Shown here one piece after another: positions 8,364 through 15,970 of a stretch of DNA of 64,000 nucleotides. The notes below the pieces were generated by a model that was not told where the DNA came from, did no database searches, and saw only the letters and a program-made list of their open reading frames with translations. Source of the stretch: Candidatus Pullichristensenella avicola. GTDB taxonomy: Bacteria; Bacillota; Clostridia; Christensenellales; Aristaeellaceae. The stretch covers positions 62,001 through 126,000 of the forward strand of contig DVIA01000065.1 of the NCBI GenBank assembly GCA_018711655.1, written 5' to 3'. Both the position numbers and the translations under genes were made by a program. The number at the start of each line of letters is the position of its first letter. Within the stretch, counting starts at the first letter, position 1.

Positions 8364-8894
8364 ATGAAGGAACTGTGCGCGGTCATCGAAGCCATCCTGT
8401 TTGTTTCCGGCGATCCGGTCCGCGTGGAGGACCTGGCGCATTCGATGAACCTGACGTCTATGGAGATGGAAGCGGCGCTGAGCGAGCTTGCCGACCATCT
8501 TTCTCTGGAGAGCCATGGCCTGCAACTCAACCGCTCCGGCGGCGAGGCGTTTTTGTCCATCCGCCCGGAGTATGCGCCGCAGGTGGAGGCGTTTTTGCAG
8601 CCTCTGGAAAAGCGGCCGCTCTCGCAGGCCGTTCTGGAAACGCTTTCCATCATCGCCTATCGCCAACCGGTGACAAAGGCGGACATCGAACAGGTGCGCG
8701 GCGTAAAATGCGACTATTCCGTACAGGCGCTGCTTTCCAAAGGGCTGATCGAGGAAGCCGGACGCCGCGAAGCGCTGGGGCGGCCGATCCTCTACCGCAC
8801 GACAGACGCGTTTTTGCGCCATTTCGGCATTTCCACGCTGGAAGAGTTGCCCCAGGTGGACTTCTCTGCGCCCGCGCGCGAGATGGAGACCTGA
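8364..8894 (+). CDS. scpB: Segregation and condensation protein B
   Basis: 176 residues, the usual ScpB length. ScpB is the tandem winged-helix kite subunit that bridges ScpA and SMC in the bacterial condensin. The family core ETLSIIAYRQPVTKADIEQVRGV, followed by LLSKGLIEEAGRREALGRPILYRTTDAFLRHFG, is clear. A start at 8364 is favoured because MKELCAVIEAILFVSGDPV matches the family N terminus; the upstream GAGGTG is a weak ribosome site. ScpA, usually the preceding gene, is not here; scpB has its own consensus promoter. Confidence 0.93.
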   Translation: MKELCAVIEAILFVSGDPVRVEDLAHSMNLTSMEMEAALSELADHLSLESHGLQLNRSGGEAFLSIRPEYAPQVEAFLQPLEKRPLSQAVLETLSIIAYRQPVTKADIEQVRGVKCDYSVQALLSKGLIEEAGRREALGRPILYRTTDAFLRHFGISTLEELPQVDFSAPAREMET

Positions 8895-8943
8895 GGCGGC
8901 AAAAACAGGGCGCGCCATTGTCCCTGCCGCGCCGGTGGGGATA

Positions 8944-9000
8944 TTGACAAAACAGCAGACAGGCGAAGCGTTGAGAAAACCTGCAGGCAAAGCGTGCGAG
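8944..9000 (+). repeat. Dispersed intergenic element, copy 1 (5' block)
   Basis: The block begins TTGACAAAACAGCAGAC and continues through AGCGTTGAGAAA and CTGCAGGC. The same order of words occurs at 40996-41052 (copy 2). Both are followed downstream by a GCGATTTTTgCG word (here 9185-9197), so this copy appears longer, about 260 bp, with extra internal sequence. The shared core can fold with CAGAC/GTCTG-type pairing in copy 2. No coding capacity. Confidence 0.5.
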
Positions 9001-9157
9001 CTTTCAGCCGGGGAGTCTGCACAGACATAAGCGACCGCCGGTTGCCCGTGCGGCTTGCATGAAAATTTTGCCGCCGCCAGCGTTTGTCGCAAGGTCGAAC
9101 CCTGCGAGCGGATTCGGCGCTCTCGCGGATCCTGGCAAATTCATCGCCGGGAAGCAA

Positions 9158-9198
9158 AAATCGCTACTGATTTTTTACATCAGAGCGATTTTTTTGCG
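9158..9198 (+). terminator. Intrinsic terminator-like hairpin
   Basis: AAATCGCT (9158-9165) pairs with AGCGATTT (9184-9191) over an 18-nt loop and is followed by TTTTTG. It lies about 260 bp after scpB and inside the dispersed element. Confidence 0.55.
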
Positions 9199-9482
9199 AT
9201 TGCAGGCGGCGTTCCGAGCGGCTTCGCAAACCGCGCAGTGCCGGTCGTTTGGATGGAGCGATCGTCCCGCGTCAACGCTTCGCCCGCAGGGACGACCGTA
9301 GCGGGAGACCGCCCGCCTTGCTTTTCCCTTGCGCGGTCGCCCTTTGCAGCCCCAGGCGCGGTACGCGCGCCCCTGACCTGAGCAGGCAAGGATTTGAACG
9401 CGGACGCCGCGATGCGCCGGGGCGGCCGATCCCCTATCGCGGCGTGAAGCCGTTTGCGGCGTTTTGCCAACCGCGGCGCAGC

Positions 9483-10295
9483 TTAGGGCATGGCCGCAAT
9501 GTTGTCGCGCAGTGCCTCCGCTTCCGCGCGGGAAACGGGACAGATAGAGGAAAAACTCCCCTTCATCGCCGCGCCGATAAACTGTTCTGCGCGCTCTTTC
9601 TGCCCGTCCTCATAGAGCATTTTCGCCAGATAATACAGCGTTGTGACCTGCCGCGGCCTGATCTTGTGGGCGCGGGTAAAAAAGTCGTAGGCCTGTTTGC
9701 GCTCGGCCCTGGACTTCTCCGCATCGCCGTCCGCGCGCGCCTTTTCCGCCATGGACATATGCAGATAGCCAATATTGTCCAAAATGGCGGCGTCCTCATC
9801 GTCATAATCGTATGCTTCGGCGTTGAAGGCGACGGCTTCGGCAAAATCGCCGCTCTCACGGGCCTTGAGGATGAGGAACAGCCCCAGCGTCGTATAGACC
9901 AGCGTCGTCTTGTTGTCCGCCGCGGCGCGCTTGATGGTGGCGATGGCCTCGTCCAGTTTGCCCAGCCTCCACAGGCAGATGGAGTAATTGTTGCGCAAAT
10001 CAAAGCGGTCCTCCTTGGAAAGACCCGACTTATAGTGCACGCGCAGATAGACCTCCCTGGCTTTCTCGTATTCCCCGTCCCGCATGAGCAGAACGCCGTA
10101 AGACATAAGCATGCCGACGCGGTCCAGCCCCGCCTCGTAGGCCTCTGCGTAATATTTAAGCGCCTCGTCGTGCTTTGCGCGCGCTTCGGCAAATTTGCCC
10201 GCCTCCAGCAACTTGTTGCCGTCCACATGGCAGCGATAGGCATGATTGGCCGCTTTCAGCGCTTTGTTGCCTGCGAATCCTCCAAAGATGCTCAC
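9483..10295 (-). CDS. Tetratricopeptide repeat protein
   Basis: 270 residues made almost entirely of TPR-like helix pairs, for example GNKLLEAGKFAEARAKHDEALKYYAEAY, GVLLMRDGEYEKAREVYLRVHY and SICLWRLGKLDEAIATIKRA. No signal peptide or membrane segment, so it should be cytoplasmic. TPR proteins are interaction scaffolds; the partner is unknown. It overlaps the upstream YprB-like nuclease gene by 4 nt, and that protein also ends in TPR-like helices, so the two may act together. Confidence 0.8.
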   Translation of the reverse strand: MSIFGGFAGNKALKAANHAYRCHVDGNKLLEAGKFAEARAKHDEALKYYAEAYEAGLDRVGMLMSYGVLLMRDGEYEKAREVYLRVHYKSGLSKEDRFDLRNNYSICLWRLGKLDEAIATIKRAAADNKTTLVYTTLGLFLILKARESGDFAEAVAFNAEAYDYDDEDAAILDNIGYLHMSMAEKARADGDAEKSRAERKQAYDFFTRAHKIRPRQVTTLYYLAKMLYEDGQKERAEQFIGAAMKGSFSSICPVSRAEAEALRDNIAAMP

Positions 10296-11389
10296 GATTG
10301 TTTTCCTCCTCCGGTCTGTTTGCGTTCCAGACGCGCAAGGCGGCGCTCAAGGGCCGCTTTATCGCGTTCGTCGCACATCGCCAGGGCGATCTTCGTATAC
10401 AACGCGGCCCGGCGGTAATTGTGTTCGCGATGTTCATAGATTTTCGCCAGTTCAACGTGCGGCAGATATCCCATCTGATTTTTGCGCACCATGGCCTCCA
10501 GCACGGCGCGGGCCCTGTCCCACTCGCCGGCGCGCCGGTAAAGCGTATAGAGGCGAAAGCTCCCCTCCGGCACGTCGCGCGAAAGGGCGTACAATTCCGT
10601 CGCCTGCGCGTCTCCCTGCTTTTCCAGGACGCGGCCGATGCTGTAAAGATCGCGGCTGTCGCGCGCGGTCATGGGTTGATCCAGAAGGCGCGCAAGCCGC
10701 GTCAACAGCGTTGATAGCGTCAATACGTCCTGCAGGTTGTGGGCAATCACGTCCTCCAGCAGGGAAAAATCGCCGCTTTGCAGGTAGCGGAAAAAGCGCT
10801 CGGGCGCTTCGCTGCCCGGCAGGTCGTTTTCGCGGCGCACGCCCAGCACGCGCTCTTCAAGGTTTGCCAACCGGCAGGACTGCAGACGCAGTTTCCATAC
10901 GCGCCGGGCGGGATAAAGCAGATCTAGTTGCTCCAGTTCCCGCCAGTGGCCACGCAACCGGCAGAGCGTATAGCGCGATTCCAACAGCGGCATATCGAAC
11001 GTCTTGCCGTTGAAGGTCACCGCCGTATCAAAGCGCGCCAGAAGCGCGCCCAGGCGCAAGAGCATCTCCGGTTCGTCGCCGTAATCGCGCAGCACATACT
11101 GCTCTGTGACCAGGTCCTCGCCATCGACATAAGCCGCGCCCACCAAAAAAGCCAGCGTGCCTGCGCCGCCGGAGAGGCCTGTGGTCTCCGTATCCAGGAA
11201 CAGACACCTGCGCACATCGAACGCCTCTCCCGCGCCCAGGCGCGCAAGCCCGCGCCGCGGCAGGGCGAGCAGGCCCGGCGGCGCTTTGCGACGGTCTGTG
11301 CGCACAACAAGACCGCCCTCCGCCAACCGCATCCGCGCAGCCGGCCCGGGGGCGATCGCTTGCAGTTTTGCGCGCAGGCCCGAAGCCAT
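10292..11389 (-). CDS. YprB-like ribonuclease H-fold exonuclease with C-terminal TPR-like region
   Basis: 365 residues. Residues about 60-235 form an RNase H-like/DnaQ-type exonuclease domain: FLDTETTGLSGGAGTLAFLVG has the DxE active-site pair, TFNGKTFDMPLLESR supplies the second motif and HNLQDVLTLSTLLTRL the last aspartate. This matches the YprB family (RNase_H_2) in Firmicutes. The last 130 residues are helical repeats. The ATG at 11389 was chosen because AAGGTGG sits 5 nt upstream. It forms an operon with the TPR gene; target nucleic acid is unknown. Confidence 0.82.
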   Translation of the reverse strand: MASGLRAKLQAIAPGPAARMRLAEGGLVVRTDRRKAPPGLLALPRRGLARLGAGEAFDVRRCLFLDTETTGLSGGAGTLAFLVGAAYVDGEDLVTEQYVLRDYGDEPEMLLRLGALLARFDTAVTFNGKTFDMPLLESRYTLCRLRGHWRELEQLDLLYPARRVWKLRLQSCRLANLEERVLGVRRENDLPGSEAPERFFRYLQSGDFSLLEDVIAHNLQDVLTLSTLLTRLARLLDQPMTARDSRDLYSIGRVLEKQGDAQATELYALSRDVPEGSFRLYTLYRRAGEWDRARAVLEAMVRKNQMGYLPHVELAKIYEHREHNYRRAALYTKIALAMCDERDKAALERRLARLERKQTGGGKQS

Positions 11390-11407
11390 ATATACCACCT
11401 TGAAACC

Positions 11408-11436
11408 ATTTTAGACGCATCGCGCGCACTTGTCAA
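11408..11436 (-). promoter_or_regulatory. Promoter of the YprB-like/TPR operon
   Basis: Minus strand TTGACA (11436-11431), 17-bp spacer, TAAAAT (11413-11408), about 20 bp before the start codon. Confidence 0.75.
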
Positions 11437-11611
11437 GCCCGGCGGCGATGGACCCCGGCCCGCCCGGTCGCGCCCACGCGGCTGCGCGCTTTGAAGGCAT
11501 GGACGCGCATCCGGAGGCGTCCGGACGCCCGGGCGGGCCTACTCGCTGAAACAGGCGAACCAACCGGCTGAGGGGCAGGCGGCCGGCCGCGATATCCTTC
11601 AATGTATCGCA

Positions 11612-11742
11612 GAGCGCAAAAAGGCGCTTAGGGCCGCACTCGACAAAGTGACCTAAGCGCCAAGGCCCCGGAAGCGGGGGACGGTTGTTTTCCTGCCTTT
11701 ACCCGTCCCCTACATCATACCACAAGGCGGCGCGGAAATCAA
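11612..11742 (-). ncRNA. Candidate small RNA (~95 nt) with promoter and terminator beside array 1
   Basis: On the minus strand TTGATT (11742-11737) and TATGAT (11719-11714) are 17 bp apart. About 45 nt of transcript with an 8-bp GGGGACGG/CCGTCCCC stem is followed by a perfect 10-bp hairpin GGCGCTTAGG/CCTAAGCGCC (11661-11652 and 11632-11623) and TTTTT. No start codon with a ribosome site lies between. It reads away from CRISPR-like array 1. It could also be an independent terminator plus an unrelated promoter. The loop portion contains an inner CACT/AGTG stem. I cannot assign it to a known RNA class. Confidence 0.45.
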
Positions 11743-11855
11743 GCGCGCGGCGCGAAAGGGACAGACCTTGCGGGCGGTATTTTAATGATCCTCCCGCCCA
11801 TTCGAACTCTGGCTGGGCGCATGCGCCCGGCGAAGCTCAATCGCCCGGACGCCGA

Positions 11856-12716
11856 CCGCACCTCGCGCCCGCGCGGAGGGGGCGAATTGCTGCTTGCGGG
11901 CTGCGTGGTAAGCAACCGCCGCACCCGCGCTCGCGCGGGGGAGACGCGACGGCGTGCGCCTCAACCAGGTGCTGCTCAACGCCGCACCCGCGCTCGCGCG
12001 GGGGAGACGAAACCGTCCAGCGGCTACACGGCCTCGCCGACCGCCGCACCCGCGCTCGCGCGGGGGAGACAGGCGCGATGGAGTACACGACCTGCCTGCT
12101 GGGCAGCCGCACCCGCGCTCGCGCGGGGGAGACGGACAGACTGGCTCGGCAGCTTAGATAATGCTATGCCCCCACCCCAGCGCGGAGGGGGCCCGATCTA
12201 CCGTCAGACGCTCATGTTCCCGCCGCCCCACCGTTTTGTTCGTTGGTGCGTGGCTCCCCACCCCCTGCGCTCGCGCGGAGGGGGCCAGCGCCGGCAGCAG
12301 GTAAGCGTCCTCATAGATTCCCACCCCCGCGCCCACGCGGAGGGGGCGAAGTATTTGCGGTTGCCGCCCTGCGTGTAGCTCCCATCCCCGCACCCGCGCG
12401 GAGGGGGCCTACATCAGAGTTGCTGTATTCGGTCGCCATAAACCCCACCCCCGCGCCCACGCGGAGAGGGGCTGGGCAACTGACTTCCGGGTTTTCGGCG
12501 GATCACCCCCACCATGCATCCGCGCGGAGGAGCGTCTGAGTATATTTACCGTCATGCAGTGTCCGCCGCCGCACCCGCGCCCGCGCGGAGGAGGCGTGTC
12601 ATGCGCGTCACCAATTCCATGATACATAAGCGTACCCCTATGCCCGCGCGGAGGACGCGTTGGCTATATTGCTCATCAGCGCGGTTCCTTCCGCACCCCA
12701 CGCCCGCGGGGCGCGC
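11856..12716. CRISPR. CRISPR-like array 1: ~14 degenerate I-E-like repeats, period 61-63 bp, no cas genes
   Basis: Repeats of 28-30 bp end at about 11884, 11945, 12008, 12070, 12133, 12194, 12286, 12348, 12409, 12472, 12534, 12596, 12659 and 12716. Four copies (11918-12133) are identical with core CCCGCGCTCGCGCGGG and tail GGAGAC; the rest share a second core, CGCGCGGAGGGGGC or close variants. Spacers of about 32-35 bp are all different and of lower GC. Several read as open peptide fragments (for example DGVRLNQVLLN, ETVQRLHGLAD, AMEYTTCLLG), as expected for captured phage or plasmid genes. Repeat size, palindrome and period fit type I-E. The interval 12195-12255 is a double-length spacer or a lost repeat. 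Orientation and leader are unclear. Confidence 0.75.
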
Positions 12717-12789
12717 TTCCGGCGTTTGCCGCAATGCACATTTTCAGTTTCATTTTTGGTAAATTCGCCGAATATCGCCCCGCACATGC

Positions 12790-12817
12790 TTGCTTTTCGC
12801 GGGAATATTGCTATAAT
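12790..12817 (+). promoter_or_regulatory. Promoter of fba
   Basis: TTGCTT (12790-12795), 16-bp spacer, TATAAT (12812-12817), 34 bp before the start at 12851. It sits in an AT-richer stretch immediately right of array 1. Confidence 0.65.
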
Positions 12818-12850
12818 AAGGATAGGTCTTAAGGAAAAGGAGTGTGTCTT

Positions 12851-13834
12851 ATGGCGATCGTTACCACTACCGAGATGTTTAAGAAGGCCTACGACGGCGG
12901 CTACGCCATCGGCGCTTTCAACGTCAACAACATGGAGATCATCCAGGGCATCACCGAGGCTGCCATCGAGGAGAAGGCTCCCCTCATCCTGCAGGTTTCC
13001 TCCGGCGCGCGCAAGTATGCCAAGCACGTCTATCTGATGAAGCTGATCGAAGCCGCCATCGAGGACGCCGAGCAGAGCGCGGGTTTCGACCTGCCCATCG
13101 CGGTGCACCTGGATCATGGCGATAGCTTTGAACTGTGCAAAAGCTGCATTGACGGCGGTTTCTCTTCCGTCATGATCGACGGCAGCCATCTGCCCTTTGA
13201 AGAGAACATCAAATTGACCCGTCAGGTCGTCGAGTATGCGCACGATCACGGCGTTGTGGTCGAGGGCGAACTGGGCCGTCTGGCCGGCATTGAGGATAAA
13301 GTGAACGTCTCCGCCGAGGACGCCTCCTACACCCGTCCCGAAGAGGTCGAAGAGTTCGTGACCAAGACGGGCGTCGATTCCCTGGCCATTGCCATCGGCA
13401 CTTCGCACGGCGCTTACAAGTTCACCGCCGCGCAGTGCACCCGCAACGAAAAGGGCATCCTCGTGCCCCCGCCGCTGCGCTTCGACATCCTTGAGGAAGT
13501 TTCCAAGCGCCTGCCCGGTTTCCCGATCGTGCTGCACGGTTCTTCCTCCGTGCCGCAGGAGTTTGTGAAGATGATCAACGAAAACGGCGGCAAGATGCCC
13601 GACGCCGTCGGCATCCCCGAGGAACAGCTGCGCAAGGCCGCCAGCATGTCCGTTTGCAAGATCAACATCGACTCTGACCTGCGCCTGGCCATGACCGGCA
13701 CCATCCGCCAGTACTTCAACGAGCACCCGGATCACTTCGACCCGCGCCAGTACCTCAAGCCCGCGCGCGCCAACATCAAGAAGCTGGTCCAGCACAAGAT
13801 CGTGGATGTGCTCGGCTGCAACGGCAAAGCCTGA
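12851..13834 (+). CDS. fba: Class II fructose-bisphosphate aldolase
   Basis: 327 residues. A zinc-dependent aldolase of glycolysis/gluconeogenesis. The metal- and substrate-binding motifs are visible: VHLDHGDSFELCKSCIDGGFSSVMIDGS (with the catalytic Asp and first His), VEGELGRLAGIEDKV, AIAIGTSHGAYKF (second His) and LHGSSSVPQEF (third His). Family-typical start at 12851 after AAGGAG; codon use is much more regular than neighbouring genes, as for a highly expressed gene. Monocistronic with its own promoter and terminator. Confidence 0.96.
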   Translation: MAIVTTTEMFKKAYDGGYAIGAFNVNNMEIIQGITEAAIEEKAPLILQVSSGARKYAKHVYLMKLIEAAIEDAEQSAGFDLPIAVHLDHGDSFELCKSCIDGGFSSVMIDGSHLPFEENIKLTRQVVEYAHDHGVVVEGELGRLAGIEDKVNVSAEDASYTRPEEVEEFVTKTGVDSLAIAIGTSHGAYKFTAAQCTRNEKGILVPPPLRFDILEEVSKRLPGFPIVLHGSSSVPQEFVKMINENGGKMPDAVGIPEEQLRKAASMSVCKINIDSDLRLAMTGTIRQYFNEHPDHFDPRQYLKPARANIKKLVQHKIVDVLGCNGKA

Positions 13835-13848
13835 GCCAAGACGGTTCG

Positions 13849-13880
13849 CGCCGCCTCACGCAACGTGGGGCGGCGTTTTT
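13849..13880 (+). terminator. Terminator of fba
   Basis: CGCCGCC (13849-13855) pairs with GGCGGCG (13869-13875), followed by TTTTT. Confidence 0.85.
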
Positions 13881-14192
13881 GTGCGCATACGCGGCCGCAT
13901 GCCGGATATGGTTTGAAGCGAACGCCTTTGCAGCGTGTAAAGTCAATTCTTCAACGGCTTTGCGCATGCGTTGAGCAAACCGACTGCGGATGACAGACGT
14001 CCGCATTCTCGCATCCCACCGTCCGCCAGGCGCCGGCGGCTTGGCGCCTGCGTCAACGACGGGCTGGCGGATACACTCCTTCAAGTGCGCTATGGCGACT
14101 GTTCGAATCGCACCTGCCGCAACCATTTTTCGCGGATATGCGAACCTGCCGGCAAGGCGTCCGGGCGTGGGCGCGCCGCTGTCTGGGCGCGC
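13881..14192. other. Gene-free interval between fba and dapA
   Basis: About 310 bp without a supportable gene. A GCGTTGAGcAAACCgaCTGC word at 13969-13990 recalls the dispersed element core and may be a decayed copy. A GTTCGAATC word at 14102-14110 followed by CCA resembles a tRNA T-arm, but no cloverleaf can be closed. Confidence 0.4.
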
Positions 14193-15080
14193 TCACGCCT
14201 CCACCAGTTTCAGCGCCGCCATCGCCTTGCGCAGCGCAGCGCGTTTTCTGTCCTCCAGTGGCGCCAGGGGCAGGCGCAGTTCTTCTTCGATCTTGCCCAT
14301 CATGGAAAGCGCCGCTTTTACGGGAATGGGGCTGACCTCGCAAAAGAGCGCGTCGGCAATGTCCAGCAGCGCGAACTGCATCTCGCGGCTCAGGTCGATA
14401 TCGCCGCGCAGATAGCTGGCGGCCATCTCGTGCACGGCCATGGGCAGTATATTGGCCACGACAGAGATCACGCCGCGAGCGCCCAGGGCCATCATTGTAT
14501 AGGTCTGATCGTCGTTGCCGGCGTAGAGCGCGGCGCCCGGGCAGAGCGCCGCCAGGCGGTTCATCTGGCGGATGTCCCCGGAAGCCTCCTTCACGCCGCG
14601 GATCATCGGATGCTTGAGAAGCTCCCCCGCCACCTCCGGCGGCAGGTTCAGCCCCGTGCGGGAAGGCACGTTGTAGGCGATGACGGGAATCTCCACGCGG
14701 TCGGCGATCGCATAGAAATGCTCGATCAGGCCGGTGCGGCTGGCCTTGTTGTAGTATGGCGTTACCACCAGCAGCCCGTCCGCGCCCAGGGCCTGCGCCT
14801 CTGCGGCGTAGGCAACCGCCGTGCGCGTGTCGTTTGCGCCCGCGCCCACAATCAGCGGCACGCGGCCCGCTACGGTGGAAACGGCGCACTCGATCAGCGC
14901 CGCGCGTTCCGCAGGGGCGATGGTACACGGTTCGCCCGTGGTGCCCAGAACGACGATCGCGTCGGTCAGGCTTTCGATCTGCCAGTCGATCAGGCTTTCG
15001 AAGGCGCGTATGTCGATTCTGCCGCCGCGAAACGGCGTAACCAGCGCCACGCCGCTGCCGTAAAAGAGCGCGTTCCGCAT
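14193..15080 (-). CDS. dapA: 4-hydroxy-tetrahydrodipicolinate synthase
   Basis: 295 residues, the normal DapA length. A TIM-barrel class I aldolase that condenses pyruvate and aspartate semialdehyde in lysine/meso-DAP synthesis. LGTTGEPCTIAPAERAAL carries the threonine pair, VIAYNVPSRTG contains the catalytic tyrosine (Y136), and GVKEASGD the Schiff-base lysine (K164). Related N-acetylneuraminate lyases share the fold, but the ASGD and YNVPSRT context favours DapA. A terminator-like hairpin lies immediately upstream and overlaps its ribosome site. Confidence 0.92.
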   Translation of the reverse strand: MRNALFYGSGVALVTPFRGGRIDIRAFESLIDWQIESLTDAIVVLGTTGEPCTIAPAERAALIECAVSTVAGRVPLIVGAGANDTRTAVAYAAEAQALGADGLLVVTPYYNKASRTGLIEHFYAIADRVEIPVIAYNVPSRTGLNLPPEVAGELLKHPMIRGVKEASGDIRQMNRLAALCPGAALYAGNDDQTYTMMALGARGVISVVANILPMAVHEMAASYLRGDIDLSREMQFALLDIADALFCEVSPIPVKAALSMMGKIEEELRLPLAPLEDRKRAALRKAMAALKLVEA

Positions 15081-15081
15081 G

Positions 15082-15126
15082 AAAAATCCTCTCCCTTCCG
15101 AAACAATCTATGCCGGAAAGGGAGAG
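15082..15126 (-). terminator. Terminator/attenuator hairpin covering the dapA ribosome site
   Basis: On the minus strand CTCTCCCTTTCCG pairs with CGGAAGGGAGAG (15126-15114 and 15100-15089), followed at once by ATTTTT (15086-15082) and the dapA ATG at 15080. GGGAGAGG, the only plausible dapA ribosome site, is the 3' arm. The hairpin may end the guaA-GNAT transcript and/or gate dapA translation. Confidence 0.6.
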
Positions 15127-15143
15127 GAATACGCGCGCGCCGT

Positions 15144-15953
15144 TCAGCCGATGTCCTCGCCCGGATAGCGCATCAAAAGGCTGGTCTGGCAAAAGCCGGC
15201 CGATTCCAACGTGCGCAAAAGCAGCGGAATGCGCGCCCGCGCGTCGGCCACGACTACGCCGATGCCCGCGTCCTCAAAATACTCGCCCGCCAACCGCAGC
15301 AGATGCCGCGCCACGCCCATGTTGCGCCATCGGCGCGCCGTATGGACGTAGCCCACGCGGCCGACGCCGCCATCTTCGCGCCAGCAGGTAAGTTCTCCGG
15401 CCAGCCCCGTCGGCGCCACGCAAAGGATGCGCCGGAAGGCGTCGGCGGAGGTGTAAGCGTCCAGCCAGGCGGCGTCGCGCTCTGCCTGGAAAAGCTGATT
15501 GTAGCGCTCCAGAAAAAACCGGCGCTCTTCGGGATCGGTCAATTCGTCCTCCACCAGCACGCAGCCGGCGGGCATGCGCGTTTCCGGCATGCGTTCAAAG
15601 TCCAGTTCCATGCGCACCAAGCCGTCGTTGTCCTCAAAGCCATACTGCTCAAGCGCCGCCAGGAGCAGATCGTCCTCCGGCGGGCAGGCGGCGTAGATGC
15701 GCGCCGGCTTTTTTTCCTGCGCCGCAAGCGCGCGCGAAAGCGCCATCGCCGCGCCCAGCGTCTTGCCAAACGCAGAAAATTCGCCGGCGAATTCCAGGCG
15801 GAAGTTGTTCGGGCGCGCAGGAAACAGAACCGGATTCGGCTCGGGATGCACCACGCAGCAGCCCAATTGTTCTCCGGTTCGTTCATCGATGGCCTCAAAG
15901 CCGTTTTCCACCGGCTCGCCAAAGAGCGGCTCTCTTGGATTGCGAAGGATCAT
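15144..15953 (-). CDS. GNAT-family N-acetyltransferase, two-domain
   Basis: About 269 residues. The C-terminal half contains the acetyl-CoA loop region VGYVHTARRWRNMGVARHLLRLAGEYFEDAG (a degenerate R/Q-x-x-G-x-G/A) and the end-strand DARARIPLLLRTLESAGF typical of GNATs. The N-terminal 130 residues (MILRNPREPLFGEPVENGFEAI onward) look like a second, diverged GNAT lobe. The substrate is unknown. A start at 15953 is preferred (GAGGTACGAAAG upstream); an alternative ATG at 15980 would overlap the guaA stop. Probably co-transcribed with guaA. Confidence 0.75.
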   Translation of the reverse strand: MILRNPREPLFGEPVENGFEAIDERTGEQLGCCVVHPEPNPVLFPARPNNFRLEFAGEFSAFGKTLGAAMALSRALAAQEKKPARIYAACPPEDDLLLAALEQYGFEDNDGLVRMELDFERMPETRMPAGCVLVEDELTDPEERRFFLERYNQLFQAERDAAWLDAYTSADAFRRILCVAPTGLAGELTCWREDGGVGRVGYVHTARRWRNMGVARHLLRLAGEYFEDAGIGVVVADARARIPLLLRTLESAGFCQTSLLMRYPGEDIG

Positions 15954-15970
15954 CTTTCGTACCTCTGTTG

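Larger units (their letters stand above)
8895..9482. other. 588-bp gene-free interval with a dispersed element copy and a terminator
   Basis: Between scpB and the converging TPR gene no frame has a credible start and family-like sequence. The interval holds a copy of a dispersed element (from 8944) and a T-rich hairpin at 9158-9198. The remainder (9200-9480) is GC-rich with no structure I can name. Confidence 0.6.

Noticed and set aside
11785-12378. Open frame through array 1 with repeated RTRARAGE-like peptides
   Set aside because: The period is not a multiple of three, so the peptide repeats shift frame, and there is no ribosome site; it is a by-product of the repeats.
14035-14126. tRNA-like 3' part (GTTCGAATC, then CCGCAACCA) with CTTCAA loop suggestive of a UCA anticodon
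   Set aside because: No acceptor or D-arm partner can be paired at a proper distance, and the anticodon stem is only four bases with a six-base loop.
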